A DNA stretch of 64,000 nt from an uncultured Bacilli bacterium (GCA_910587065.1 CAJUMA010000004.1:91810-155809), one strand, 5' to 3'; positions 8,688 to 17,532 are shown, numbered from the stretch's first letter. Notes: generated from the sequence alone by a model not told the origin. Program-made: numbers and translations.

Positions 8688-9332
8688 ATGAAAAAGTATC
8701 TATTTATAGTAATGGTTCTTTTACTTACTTCGGGGTGTGTAAGTATAAATGATGCATCTATTGATACATTGGCATCTGAGACCTTAAACAGCAAATATAG
8801 ATTATATAATCATATTAATAGTGGCTATAAATATTATTTGCCTAGAACCTTAAATTCAACTGTAACAGATGAATATAATGAGATTATTAAGAGTAAATAT
8901 TATGATTATTATTTGTATGTTGATTTAGTTGCTTATCATAATAAAAAGATGTCACTTTATGTAGAAAACAATGATATATTCTACAGCAAAAGAATAGAAA
9001 ATGGCGATAAATCCGGAATAATTGATATTAAAAGTATTGATAGTGACTATCTAGTTAGAATAATTTATAATTATGCTAAAATAGAAGTTAAATGTTCAAG
9101 CAAAGATTTAAATGAAGTTGTTACTAATTCACTTGTTATACTTTCATCAATAACCTATATTGATGATGTTATTGCTTCAAATTTAAATAAAAATGAATTT
9201 GCCTCAGCAGAAGAGCAAGTTAATATATTTGATAACACGACTGTGGATACTAATTATTTGGATGAAGTAGATGATACTTATACAGGTAATGAAGATGATT
9301 ATGATCCTGATGTTATTAAAGAAAGAGGATGA
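8688..9332 (+). CDS. Lipoprotein of unknown function
   Basis: 214 residues with a type II signal peptide: MKKYLFIVMVLLLTSGC, lipobox LTSGC with the lipidated Cys at 17. The mature part is mixed alpha/beta with a 35-residue acidic tail (EVDDTYTGNEDDYDPD). A TATAAT at 8657-8662 lies about 25 bases before the start. First gene of a tight four-gene set; the next start overlaps its stop region. Family not recognised. Confidence 0.75.
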   Translation: MKKYLFIVMVLLLTSGCVSINDASIDTLASETLNSKYRLYNHINSGYKYYLPRTLNSTVTDEYNEIIKSKYYDYYLYVDLVAYHNKKMSLYVENNDIFYSKRIENGDKSGIIDIKSIDSDYLVRIIYNYAKIEVKCSSKDLNEVVTNSLVILSSITYIDDVIASNLNKNEFASAEEQVNIFDNTTVDTNYLDEVDDTYTGNEDDYDPDVIKERG

Positions 9333-9337
9333 GTTTT

Positions 9338-10483
9338 ATGAGTTTTGTAGATAAGTTTAAAAAAATATTATTCGATGAGGTTGATGAAACTGAAGAATTA
9401 CCCGAAAGAACTCCGAAAAATAAAAAAGAAGATAGTAAACATAATGCTTCTGGTTTTATAGATTACCATAATGGAGAAGAGGAAGAAAATCCAATAAGAG
9501 AGATAAAAATTCCTAAAGAAGAAAAAAATGAAGTACATGTAGAAGAACAAGTAAATAAGTTTAATTTTCCTGTAGATACTGAATTTGATAGGGAAATACC
9601 AGTCCGTACAAGAAATTATGATGATATGGATATTAATTTACTTCATGACGAGGAAGATGATATAAAAATAGTTAAGGAAGTTAATTCTTTTACGACAGAA
9701 GTGGACTCTTCAAGGAAAGAAAGAGATTTGAGAGATTATCGTAAAATTCTTGAGGAAAAAGAAGAACCAGTTAAAGAGAAGAAACCATTTACTAATACAC
9801 CTGTTATTTCACCAGTTTGGGGAATATTGGATAAGAATTATAAGCCAGAAGAAATAGTTGATAGAACGGATGCTTTAACGAAAGTTAATACTGGAGTAAC
9901 TTCGCCAAGAAGCTTTGGGCCAGTTAGTTATAATGATCAACCATTAATTCAGAAAGCTGAGAAACCAGAAAAACAGAAAAAAAATGAAGAGTTGATTGAA
10001 TTAAATACAGCAATAACAGATTTAATAAATGAGCCAATTGAAAAAGAAGAACTTCCTAAGCCAAATGTTAAAAAGCCAAGTAAAGTTTCAGAAAAAAGGG
10101 TGCGTGAGAAAGAAGAAAGAGATATTCCTTCGCATTCTATAGATGATATACACGATGATATAATTAAAACCGATGATTATGATAGTATTGAAGAAGTTAC
10201 AGCAAGAAATTATGAAAGTAAGCGTATAAATGCGGAAGAATCTGACAATAATAATATAGAGGATGCATTTGAAAGTACAAGTGAATTCGATAGTATTATA
10301 GAAAGTGATTCCGAAGAAAATATTCAAACAGTAACTGATGATGAGGAAGAATTAGTTGATTTAGATTCAATCGTTAATAAAAAAGCTGATGACGACGATG
10401 AAGATGACGCTGGTCTAGATAATACAATTGAAACAGATTTGTTTAATCTAATTGATTCAATGTATAAAGATGAGGATGAATAA
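9338..10483 (+). CDS. Acidic, largely disordered protein of unknown function
   Basis: About 381 residues; ATG 9338 is favoured by AGAGG nine bases upstream, ATG 9329 is possible. The N-terminus SFVDKFKKILFDEVDE could be an amphipathic helix; nearly all the rest is Glu/Asp/Lys-rich and low in hydrophobic residues, with a conserved-looking island FTNTPVISPVWGILDKNY. The C-terminus is strongly acidic (KADDDDEDDAG). It looks like a scaffold or linker protein at the membrane (inference). Confidence 0.65.
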   Translation: MSFVDKFKKILFDEVDETEELPERTPKNKKEDSKHNASGFIDYHNGEEEENPIREIKIPKEEKNEVHVEEQVNKFNFPVDTEFDREIPVRTRNYDDMDINLLHDEEDDIKIVKEVNSFTTEVDSSRKERDLRDYRKILEEKEEPVKEKKPFTNTPVISPVWGILDKNYKPEEIVDRTDALTKVNTGVTSPRSFGPVSYNDQPLIQKAEKPEKQKKNEELIELNTAITDLINEPIEKEELPKPNVKKPSKVSEKRVREKEERDIPSHSIDDIHDDIIKTDDYDSIEEVTARNYESKRINAEESDNNNIEDAFESTSEFDSIIESDSEENIQTVTDDEEELVDLDSIVNKKADDDDEDDAGLDNTIETDLFNLIDSMYKDEDE

Positions 10484-10812
10484 TGGAAATCTTAAATATA
10501 GTACTACCAATTATAATTAATGTTTTATTAGTTGTTTTGCTTGTATGTGGTATAATTTTGCTAATTAAATGCATATATATAATAGACAAGATTAAAGCTA
10601 TTGCTTTAAATGTTGAAGAAAAAGTTAATAGTTTAAATGCCTTGTTTGCACTTATTTCGGTAATAAGTGAAAAAGTTACTGGCTTAACCGAGAAGTGTGT
10701 AAATTACATTGAAGGCTTATTGCTTAAGATGTTTAACCACAAAGATGAAGAAGAACTTACTCCAGAAGAAGAGGAGTTAAAAGAAATTCTAAAGAAAGAA
10801 AGGAAAAAATAA
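10483..10812 (+). CDS. Small membrane protein with DUF948-like layout
   Basis: 109 residues: one long N-terminal membrane helix (residues 7-32), then a helical segment (IKAIALNVEEKVNSLNALF) and a charged tail. In many Bacillota a DUF948 protein is encoded just before a YtxH protein, as here. ATG shares one base with the preceding TAA, so the genes are translationally coupled. Function unknown; probably an envelope-stress related pair with the next gene. Confidence 0.65.
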   Translation: MEILNIVLPIIINVLLVVLLVCGIILLIKCIYIIDKIKAIALNVEEKVNSLNALFALISVISEKVTGLTEKCVNYIEGLLLKMFNHKDEEELTPEEEELKEILKKERKK

Positions 10813-10813
10813 G

Positions 10814-11209
10814 ATGGGAAAAAAAGGATTAGGAAAATTATTAACAGGAGCTGCTGTTGGTGTTGGCATTGGAATGATGTTAGCTCCTAAAAGTGGAGAA
10901 GAAACAAGAAAAGATATAAAAAAAGGAGCTAAAAAATTAGCTAATAAAGTAAAAGATGTTGATCTTAATGAAGTAAAAGATGAACTTGTTGAAGGATATG
11001 AAAAATTAAAAAAAGAATTATCAACAATGGATAAAGAAAAAGCTAAAAAAATTGCCAAGAAGAAAATAAATGAATTAAGTGATAAAACACAAGATTTAAT
11101 GGAAATGGCAAAGAAAAAAAGTGCTCCGGTTGTTGAAAAAACAGCAAAGGATTTAAAGAAAAAATTAGCTGATCTATTAGCAGATTTTCAAGATAAGTTA
11201 GAAGACTAA
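10814..11209 (+). CDS. YtxH-family protein
   Basis: 131 residues. The Gly-rich hydrophobic N-terminus LLTGAAVGVGIGMMLAPKSGEETR is the YtxH signature (general-stress protein family, sometimes called gas-vesicle-like); the remainder is a Lys/Glu-rich amphipathic helix with repeated AKK and KDLKKKLADL units. Last gene of the operon, followed by a terminator. Confidence 0.85.
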   Translation: MGKKGLGKLLTGAAVGVGIGMMLAPKSGEETRKDIKKGAKKLANKVKDVDLNEVKDELVEGYEKLKKELSTMDKEKAKKIAKKKINELSDKTQDLMEMAKKKSAPVVEKTAKDLKKKLADLLADFQDKLED

Positions 11210-11213
11210 GCAT

Positions 11214-11241
11214 AAGGGTAAGAGAGTTCTCTTATCTTTTT
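11214..11241 (+). terminator. Rho-independent terminator
   Basis: Stem GTAAGAG/CTCTTAT with loop AGTT and a following T tract. Confidence 0.75.
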
Positions 11242-11296
11242 GTTTGAAAACATTTCCTATCTTCTGTATAATAAAAAGTATGATTGGTGATGTTTT

Positions 11297-12367
11297 ATGG
11301 ATTTTAAATTTATAGGTGAATATATTAAGTCTTTAAGAAAAGAATGTGGCGAGTCACAGCAACAACTTGCTGAAAGTGTTAATATGGATAGATCGAATAT
11401 TAGTAGAATTGAATCTGGCAAAATTATTCCAACGTTAGATTGTTTAGAAATTATAGCTAAACATTATAATGTATCTATTGGAAAAATGTTATGTACAAAA
11501 GAGGAAAAGTCCAGTAGAGAAGTAATACTGAAATCTTTATATAAAAATAATGTAAAATTTTATAAAAATAACAAAATATTGAAAATTTTAATAGCAATTC
11601 TTATGAGTGCTTTTCTTTTATTTCTTTGTTATTTCTTTTTTGCTTTTTACAATTCTGTTAGAGTGTTTTCTATAAGATGTGATGAAGATAATTTTAAAGT
11701 AACAAATGGAGTTATTTTAAAAACTCGAGATAAGGTATATTTTAGTCTTAATCCTGTATTTTCTGAAGAAAATGTAAAAGACTATTCTTTAAAGTATAAA
11801 ATTGATGGAATAGAGACTTCTATTTTAACGGATTCAATTATTAGACCTATTGAGTTTTACGATTCTTATGATTATCAAGAATACATAAATTTTCCTGATT
11901 TTAAAAGGATAATTGATACTTTATATTTGGAAATTAATTATAAAGATGGAAGTAATAAAAAGTATAAGTTAGATGTCATGAAACAGTATAGTAATTCTAA
12001 AATATTTATTAATTATCGAAATAGAAATGAAGAAGTAATTGAAAAAAAATCTTATGTTCAAGATGAGAGCATTACAAAAATAATTGGTAAATACGTGGAG
12101 TTAGGTAAAATTATTACTGTAATGTATGATAATAAGCAATATCATGTTTTAGTTACCTATAATACTGTATCAGTGATTTATGATGAAAATGGAGTTGATA
12201 TTACTTTAAAATATATTTTAGTTGATGGATCAGACTTCCTTAAGAGTGTTGGGAATGAAATAATTTATACTCAAAGACTAGGAACTGAGTATTGTAATTT
12301 TGATTGTAGCAGTTTCTCTACAGATTATACTTTATTTTTAAATGTTATTAACAAGATTATAGAATAA
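11297..12367 (+). CDS. Membrane-anchored XRE-family regulator
   Basis: 356 residues. Residues 7-60 are a Cro/C1-type helix-turn-helix (SLRKECGESQQQLAESVN, then SNISRIESGK). A single membrane helix spans about residues 98-122, and about 230 residues follow outside the cell with no recognised domain. This layout links an external signal to DNA binding. Downstream are two operator-like direct repeats and a secreted-protein/ABC gene set, the likely targets (inference). Confidence 0.8.
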   Translation: MDFKFIGEYIKSLRKECGESQQQLAESVNMDRSNISRIESGKIIPTLDCLEIIAKHYNVSIGKMLCTKEEKSSREVILKSLYKNNVKFYKNNKILKILIAILMSAFLLFLCYFFFAFYNSVRVFSIRCDEDNFKVTNGVILKTRDKVYFSLNPVFSEENVKDYSLKYKIDGIETSILTDSIIRPIEFYDSYDYQEYINFPDFKRIIDTLYLEINYKDGSNKKYKLDVMKQYSNSKIFINYRNRNEEVIEKKSYVQDESITKIIGKYVELGKIITVMYDNKQYHVLVTYNTVSVIYDENGVDITLKYILVDGSDFLKSVGNEIIYTQRLGTEYCNFDCSSFSTDYTLFLNVINKIIE

Positions 12368-12374
12368 ATAACAA

Positions 12375-12428
12375 GATGTGCACAATTTACACATAATATA
12401 ATATGGATGTGCACAATCTACACATAAT
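12375..12428. repeat. Two direct repeats, candidate operator pair
   Basis: A 23-base unit starting GATGTGCACAAT and ending TACACATAAT occurs at 12375-12397 and 12406-12428, with one mismatch. Start-to-start distance is 31 bases, about three helical turns, so two dimers would sit on the same face. Each unit contains an imperfect dyad TGTGnA..TnCACA, as expected for an XRE dimer site. Confidence 0.65.
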
Positions 12429-12447
12429 TTTTCTTGCTTTTATGATA

Positions 12448-12498
12448 TTTTTTAATTGTAAGAAGTTAACTTTTGTAGTTTTTCTTACAATTAAAAAA
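12448..12498 (+). promoter_or_regulatory. Long leader hairpin upstream of the secreted-protein gene
   Basis: A perfect 17-base inverted repeat (12448-12464 and 12482-12498) with a 17-base loop lies 22 bases before the start codon at 12521. It could end transcripts from the regulator gene, act as an attenuator or protect the mRNA 5' end. Confidence 0.6.
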
Positions 12499-12520
12499 AT
12501 TTTACGAAAGGAGGAAAATA

Positions 12521-12967
12521 ATGAAAATTTTTAAGTATAGTTTTATGGCATTAGGAGTTGCATTTATTGCTAACGTTGCTTTAGTTAAAGCATTAACTTA
12601 TCCAAATGCAAATGGATATATTTATGGGACAGCAACAATGGCAGCAGGTAAGACAGTTCGATTAAATGGTGAAGTTCAAAAGAGCGACATTAGTGGCCAA
12701 TCAATAACTAATACGAGAACGTTTACAACGATAACTGATCCATGTACAGATTGTAAAATTGATGTTAAATTATTACGAAAATTGTCATCGGGAAATTTTG
12801 ACACTGTTGGTTCAATTACTTTTAAACAAGGTGAGACTAAAGCTTTTACTTCTCAAAATGTTAGCTATACAGAGGGTGTATATAATTTATCTTTTAAGAG
12901 AAATGGTATAACCGCTGTAACTACTTATGTTGGTTTTGATTGGAGAGTTCAAAACTCAAAAATGTGA
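12521..12967 (+). CDS. Small secreted protein of unknown function
   Basis: 148 residues with a signal peptide (MKIFKYSFMALGVAFIANVALVKA) and a beta-rich mature part of about 124 residues with one CTDC pair and a C-terminal VGFDWRVQ block. The RBS AAAGGAGGA is the strongest in the area. It sits after the operator repeats and before an ABC transporter, separated from it by a strong hairpin. A bacteriocin-like or surface-signal product is possible, but no family is recognised. Confidence 0.65.
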   Translation: MKIFKYSFMALGVAFIANVALVKALTYPNANGYIYGTATMAAGKTVRLNGEVQKSDISGQSITNTRTFTTITDPCTDCKIDVKLLRKLSSGNFDTVGSITFKQGETKAFTSQNVSYTEGVYNLSFKRNGITAVTTYVGFDWRVQNSKM

Positions 12968-12975
12968 TTAATTAT

Positions 12976-13015
12976 CTAACTACAAAGAAGTTTAACATTC
13001 TTTGTAGTTAGTTTA
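12976..13015 (+). terminator. Intercistronic hairpin, terminator or attenuator
   Basis: Perfect 14-base-pair stem (CTAACTACAAAGAA / complement) with an eight-base loop, then a weak T tract (TTTAT). It would let the secreted protein be made in excess over the transporter. Confidence 0.65.
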
Positions 13016-13040
13016 TAAAAAAGATATTGAGGTAAGTTAT

Positions 13041-13985
13041 ATGAAAAAAATTAAAATAAAAGATAGAATGTTCGTAGTAATGATAGTTTTATTTATTCTA
13101 TTTGCTTTTAGCACATTGATTGGTGTTAAAAATTGTATAGAAAGTGCCAAGGTAAGAAAAGATTTAGAAAATGAAATGATTCAAAATTGTGAAATATTAG
13201 ATAGAAATACAGCTACTAAGGAGCATCTTGAAATTTGTGATAGAATACTAGCAGCTGATTATGAAAAATATAGACCAACCGCTTATACGACTTATTATTC
13301 TTATATTTTAGAGTATATTAGAAAATATTGTAATGAATTTATACTTATATTAATTATATTAATAGGTAGTGTATTTTATGTAACAAAATATTTAAGAAAT
13401 CGCATGATATTGAATGATTTAACAAGAGAAGATTATAAACGTGTAAAGAAAAAACTTTTCTTTTCTTCTTGGAAATATTCTTTATTAGTTCCTTTGATGC
13501 TTATTGTTGTTTTTTCCATAGTGATACTGTTTGTTGGAAGTGTTGATATATTTGAAAATGAACGAACAGGCTATCTTTTAGAAAATACAATATTTGCTAA
13601 AAATGTCTTAGTTTACTTTGGTGTTCTTTTACTTAATGCTTTTATTTTAACTTTACTATACTGTAATATCGGCCTAATAGTAGCAAGAAAAGAACATAAT
13701 TATATTTTGGCGTTGATAAAATCGTATATAATTATTATTGGAATTGAAATATTTTTTGAAGTAATTTTATATCATATTATATATAAATTATCAGGTTCCT
13801 CGTTTGGTGTATACTTTAATATAATAACGGTTTTTGAGTATACTTATACAGAAAAAAACTTATTAACAATTTGGATTCTTCTTGGGCTATTGGCTATTTC
13901 TTTTGTTGCATTATATTTAAGTTATAGAAATAAAGAACATTTGATAATTGACTGTGAAAAAAATGATAATAAAGAAGAGGATTAG
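13041..13985 (+). CDS. Membrane protein of an ABC transporter locus
   Basis: 314 residues with about six hydrophobic segments; a 70-residue loop between helix one and two contains three Cys (NCEIL, LEICDRIL, KYCNEF). The gene lies three bases before the ATPase gene. It is probably a permease-type or accessory subunit; no sequence family recognised. Confidence 0.6.
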   Translation: MKKIKIKDRMFVVMIVLFILFAFSTLIGVKNCIESAKVRKDLENEMIQNCEILDRNTATKEHLEICDRILAADYEKYRPTAYTTYYSYILEYIRKYCNEFILILIILIGSVFYVTKYLRNRMILNDLTREDYKRVKKKLFFSSWKYSLLVPLMLIVVFSIVILFVGSVDIFENERTGYLLENTIFAKNVLVYFGVLLLNAFILTLLYCNIGLIVARKEHNYILALIKSYIIIIGIEIFFEVILYHIIYKLSGSSFGVYFNIITVFEYTYTEKNLLTIWILLGLLAISFVALYLSYRNKEHLIIDCEKNDNKEED

Positions 13986-13987
13986 TT

Positions 13988-14629
13988 ATGAAAATAGAAT
14001 TAAAAAATATATGTAAGGAATTTAAAAAGAATAGGGTTATAAAAAATGTTTCTATGACTCTAGAAAGTGGAAATATTTATGGGTTTTATGGCAGAAATGG
14101 CTCTGGTAAGAGTGTCCTTCAAAAAATTATTGCTGGTCTATATGTACCTACTAGTGGTGAAGTTCTTGTTGATGGATTAGATATAAATAAAAAGGGTGTT
14201 TATCCTAAAAATATGAGAATACTAATTGAAAAACCTGCATTTTTTCCCGATATATCGGGATTTGAAAATTTAAAATTACTTGCTGATATAAATAAAACAA
14301 TAGATGAAGACAAAATTATAGAAACTCTAGAAATAGTTAATTTAATTGAGGAAAAAGATAAAAAATATAGCAAATATTCTTTAGGTATGAAACAAAAATT
14401 AGGAATAGCTCAAGCTATTATGGAAGATCCTGAAATATTAATTCTTGATGAACCATTTAATGGAATAGAACAAGTTACAGTAGACAAACTTACCAAATAT
14501 CTTTTAGCTAAAAGAAAAGAAGGCAAACTAATAATTATTAGTACACATATTAAAGATGATTTAAAAAAACTTTCTAATCATATTTATAAATTTGATAACG
14601 GTGAAGTAAGTAAGGTTAAAAATGTTTAA
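13988..14629 (+). CDS. ABC transporter ATP-binding protein
   Basis: 213 residues. Walker A GRNGSGKS (about residues 37-44), signature YSLGMKQKLG, Walker B ILILDEPFNG and H-loop ISTHIK. Short length and the LGMKQ signature fit the export/ABC-2-type group. Neighbouring membrane genes overlap or nearly touch it, so the complex is probably this ATPase with the 13041, 14622 and 15329 products. Confidence 0.92.
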   Translation: MKIELKNICKEFKKNRVIKNVSMTLESGNIYGFYGRNGSGKSVLQKIIAGLYVPTSGEVLVDGLDINKKGVYPKNMRILIEKPAFFPDISGFENLKLLADINKTIDEDKIIETLEIVNLIEEKDKKYSKYSLGMKQKLGIAQAIMEDPEILILDEPFNGIEQVTVDKLTKYLLAKRKEGKLIIISTHIKDDLKKLSNHIYKFDNGEVSKVKNV

Positions 14630-15332
14630 GAGTGTATATAATAGATGTAAATTATATTTAAATTCCTATGCTACTTTTGGAACTATATTTATAATTTTAG
14701 TTCTTTTAATTGTGCCAACTTTTGAATATAAATCTTCTAATGGTTTTTTCTTTAATATTAGATACGCTTGTCAAAATTCTTTAGTAATTAGAGGTGTATT
14801 GCTTTTGTATGTTTATACAATTTGGTCATATTTAAAAAAATATAAAAATAATACATATCAAGCTCATCGTTATGGGAATGTTAAACTACTTATAAGAAAT
14901 AATATTTGTGATGTTCTATTTTTAGGCCTTACTTTAGAAACTGTTTTTTTGCTATTAAATGCAACGGCAGCAATGGTATTTAATGATGGATACTATTTTG
15001 GTGTTTATCAGTATTATAATATAAGTAATTTAAACTATTTAATATGCTTAATTATTATAAGATATATAATTGTTAGTTTAGTTTCTTTAATGGTCTATTT
15101 TATTTTCCATACTGATAAAAAGGTATTAAAACTAGTTTTATTTCTTTTAATGGTCTTTAATATCATGGGTTTTTTTGATGATTATCCAATTACTTTTTTC
15201 ACATTACTAAGTGGTTATAAATTTAAATCTTTTATATTTGAGATTGTTTATGTTACATTTTTATTAATAATTTATGTTTTTGGTTTGATTATTGTTAAAA
15301 AGAAATTTATAAATAAGAAAAGAGATTTATGA
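14622..15332 (+). CDS. ABC-2-like membrane protein
   Basis: 236 residues, about six membrane helices. Its start overlaps the ATPase gene by eight bases, a sign of translational coupling. No recognised motif; role as permease half inferred from the operon. Confidence 0.6.
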   Translation: MFKSVYNRCKLYLNSYATFGTIFIILVLLIVPTFEYKSSNGFFFNIRYACQNSLVIRGVLLLYVYTIWSYLKKYKNNTYQAHRYGNVKLLIRNNICDVLFLGLTLETVFLLLNATAAMVFNDGYYFGVYQYYNISNLNYLICLIIIRYIIVSLVSLMVYFIFHTDKKVLKLVLFLLMVFNIMGFFDDYPITFFTLLSGYKFKSFIFEIVYVTFLLIIYVFGLIIVKKKFINKKRDL

Positions 15333-15979
15333 TGAAATATGAAATAAAAAATGCAGAAAATTCACTATTTAAAACTTTGATAGTACTAGTATTCTATTTA
15401 ATCGTACTTTTTCTAAGTATATATACTTTTTTGTATCATCCAAAAACAGAAGAAGAAATATTTAATGGTATACTTAATTATTTAAATTACCCAATGTTTA
15501 AAGAATTTAATTTCACAGAAAGTCTTTTATATATATTCAATAATATGTTTTTTGTTTTATATTTTTCTATATTTTATATATATGAACATATTTATATTTA
15601 TGAAATAATTGCAACAAGATATGATAAGAGAAAATGGATTATCCATAAGTATTTAATTGGTGTTTTTTTCATCTTTTTAATAAGTTTGATTGAATATGGC
15701 GAAATTGCATATATGTTTTTAGGAAAAATGCCTGTTAGCATTAAATATTATTTATATCCATTTTTATTTAAGTTACTTTTAATGTCTTTTGTTTTTACTC
15801 TTTATAATAGTTTTAAATCAAGTAAGTTAATGTTTTTGCTATTATTGCCTTTAGTTTTCTTTACTTTATATTGGTTTAATCCTTTAGTCTCAGTTATTGT
15901 TTTTATTATAAATTTTATTGTAAATTATTTTTATTTCAATTTAAGAACGTTTAAGTATCTTTTTATGCGTAGCGGATAA
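15329..15979 (+). CDS. ABC-2-like membrane protein
   Basis: 216 residues with about six membrane helices, very rich in Phe, Tyr and Leu. The first ATG overlaps the preceding TGA; ATG 15332 is an alternative. Probably the second permease half of the same exporter. Confidence 0.6.
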   Translation: MMKYEIKNAENSLFKTLIVLVFYLIVLFLSIYTFLYHPKTEEEIFNGILNYLNYPMFKEFNFTESLLYIFNNMFFVLYFSIFYIYEHIYIYEIIATRYDKRKWIIHKYLIGVFFIFLISLIEYGEIAYMFLGKMPVSIKYYLYPFLFKLLLMSFVFTLYNSFKSSKLMFLLLLPLVFFTLYWFNPLVSVIVFIINFIVNYFYFNLRTFKYLFMRSG

Positions 15980-16000
15980 GAGTGAATCTTATCTTTTTTA
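15975..16000 (+). terminator. Rho-independent terminator
   Basis: Stem GATAAGA/TCTTATC, five-base loop, six T. It includes the stop codon and ends the transporter operon. Confidence 0.88.
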
Positions 16001-16054
16001 TTGTAAAAAGTATCTTTTTAAAGTATAATTGTAATAGAATAGGAAGGTGGAACT

Positions 16055-17353
16055 ATGAATTGTGCTAATTGTGGAAAACCGTTACTTGAAGGTTCACCAA
16101 TTTGTCCAGTATGCGGTGCAAATAATGATGTTAATGCAAATACTCAAGTAATGGAAAATCAGTCAACAACTAATAATGTAGTTCCAGAGCAAACTAATCC
16201 TAATGCTTTAAATAATAATGAAGATTTAGATAAAACTCAGTTACTTGAACCTTTAACACAGGATATGATTAATGGAAGTACTCCAGAAAATGAAATGTCA
16301 CAAGATAATGACATTATTGAGCTAGATGATGAAAGTGAAAATGTTACAATAACGGAAAATATGGCTCCGCCTACTTTAAATGTCAATGACGAAAATTTAG
16401 CTCAAGGTGCAGGCGATTTAACAAACGAAAACAGTGTTTCAACATATTCTAATGATGCAATGAATGAACAAGCAGAGGAAGAAAAAGAGGAAAAAGTACG
16501 ACAAGAAGAAAGAGTTGATATTGCAATACCAAGTGTTAGTGAAGTAAAGAGTGTTTCACTTCCATCTGATGGTTCGGCTCCAGAAATTCAAGAAAGTGCT
16601 GCAACAGTTGGTGATGCAAGTAATACAGAAACTGTATTAGAAGAGCCAAACAAAAAGAAAAAGTTTAAGTTAAATATTCAAAAGGGTAGTAAAAATGTAC
16701 CTAAGAATTTAATGATTATAGTTGCAATTATATTTCTAGTTGTAGGTGTTCTTTTAGGAAAAGCATTTTTTTCAAAGAATTATTGTTCAACAAATGTTGG
16801 ACAAAACAGAAGTGTGGTATCTAAAAATAAAGTAAAGTATGTTAGTGATGGTAAAAATAACACAACTAACGTTGGTGGATACACATATAAAATTCCAGAT
16901 GCTTACACATATGATAAAAGTGATGGAGGAGTACTTATATATGATGAAAATGATACTTTTAGAATTTATATAAGAACGAATGAAGGACTTTATACTGATT
17001 TAACGGGAGCTAAAAACTCGATAAGAGCATCAATGGCTGAAAATAGTGTAAATGTTGAAAATGTTAGAGAGCTAAAATCAAATGACGTTGAGTTTTTAAT
17101 ATTTGAAACGATTACAAGATTAAATAATAGAATTGTTGCTTTTGCTGATGCCAAAAATGATCATGTGTTTTATTTAGAGATAGTCAATGTAAATAATAGC
17201 TTTGATTATGATGTTTTAGATATAGCAGCAGATATTTTAAAAAATGCTACTTTTGAAGAAACAACGACATCCATGGAAAAAATTGATATTGTAGATATTT
17301 CGGATGTTTCAATTAGATCAGCATTAGAATATAAAAATTTAACAAAAAGATAA
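16055..17353 (+). CDS. Zinc-ribbon protein with one membrane helix and extracellular domain
   Basis: 432 residues. N-terminal zinc ribbon CANCGKPLLEGSPICPVCG (residues 3-21), then about 170 acidic disordered residues, a basic stretch KKKKFKLNIQKGSK, a membrane helix (about 220-240) and a C-terminal domain of about 190 residues (GGYTYKIPDAYTYDK..). Such zinc ribbon-linker-helix proteins are common in this lineage; the function is unknown. Confidence 0.7.
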   Translation: MNCANCGKPLLEGSPICPVCGANNDVNANTQVMENQSTTNNVVPEQTNPNALNNNEDLDKTQLLEPLTQDMINGSTPENEMSQDNDIIELDDESENVTITENMAPPTLNVNDENLAQGAGDLTNENSVSTYSNDAMNEQAEEEKEEKVRQEERVDIAIPSVSEVKSVSLPSDGSAPEIQESAATVGDASNTETVLEEPNKKKKFKLNIQKGSKNVPKNLMIIVAIIFLVVGVLLGKAFFSKNYCSTNVGQNRSVVSKNKVKYVSDGKNNTTNVGGYTYKIPDAYTYDKSDGGVLIYDENDTFRIYIRTNEGLYTDLTGAKNSIRASMAENSVNVENVRELKSNDVEFLIFETITRLNNRIVAFADAKNDHVFYLEIVNVNNSFDYDVLDIAADILKNATFEETTTSMEKIDIVDISDVSIRSALEYKNLTKR

Positions 17354-17361
17354 ATATAAAA

Positions 17362-17391
17362 TTGACAAATAAGTAAGTTTATATGTATAAT
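17362..17391 (+). promoter_or_regulatory. Sigma-A-type promoter of tyrS
   Basis: TTGACA at 17362-17367, 18-base spacer, TATAAT at 17386-17391. Confidence 0.8.
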
Positions 17392-17397
17392 GAATTT

Positions 17398-17532
17398 GTT
17401 GATGGTGATTAGGATTTACGACCCTAGGAGTCAAATCGTTATATCGCGTTAAGATAAATAAGGTGATTAAAGTCATGAATTAAGGTGGTACCATGGGGTT
17501 TCCTCATCCTTATACTCATGGCTTTTTATTTT
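17398..17532 (+). promoter_or_regulatory. T-box leader of tyrS with very short Stem I
   Basis: T-box sequence AAGGTGGTACCATG at 17482-17495 is followed by a terminator stem CCATG (17491-17495)/CATGG (17517-17521) and a T tract. The Tyr codon TAC (17417-17419) lies in the loop of a small hairpin TTAGG/CCTAG close to the 5' end. Only about 85 bases separate the start of the transcript from the T-box, against about 150 for the serS and thrS leaders. Confidence 0.85.

Noticed and set aside
12375..12428. The paired 23-base repeats as the start of a CRISPR array
   Set aside because: Only two copies with an eight-base gap, no cas genes; better explained as regulator sites.
13041..15979. Assignment of the ABC cassette as a lactococcin-972-type system
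   Set aside because: The secreted protein is longer than lactococcin 972 and lacks its pattern, and the single large DUF1430 immunity protein is absent.
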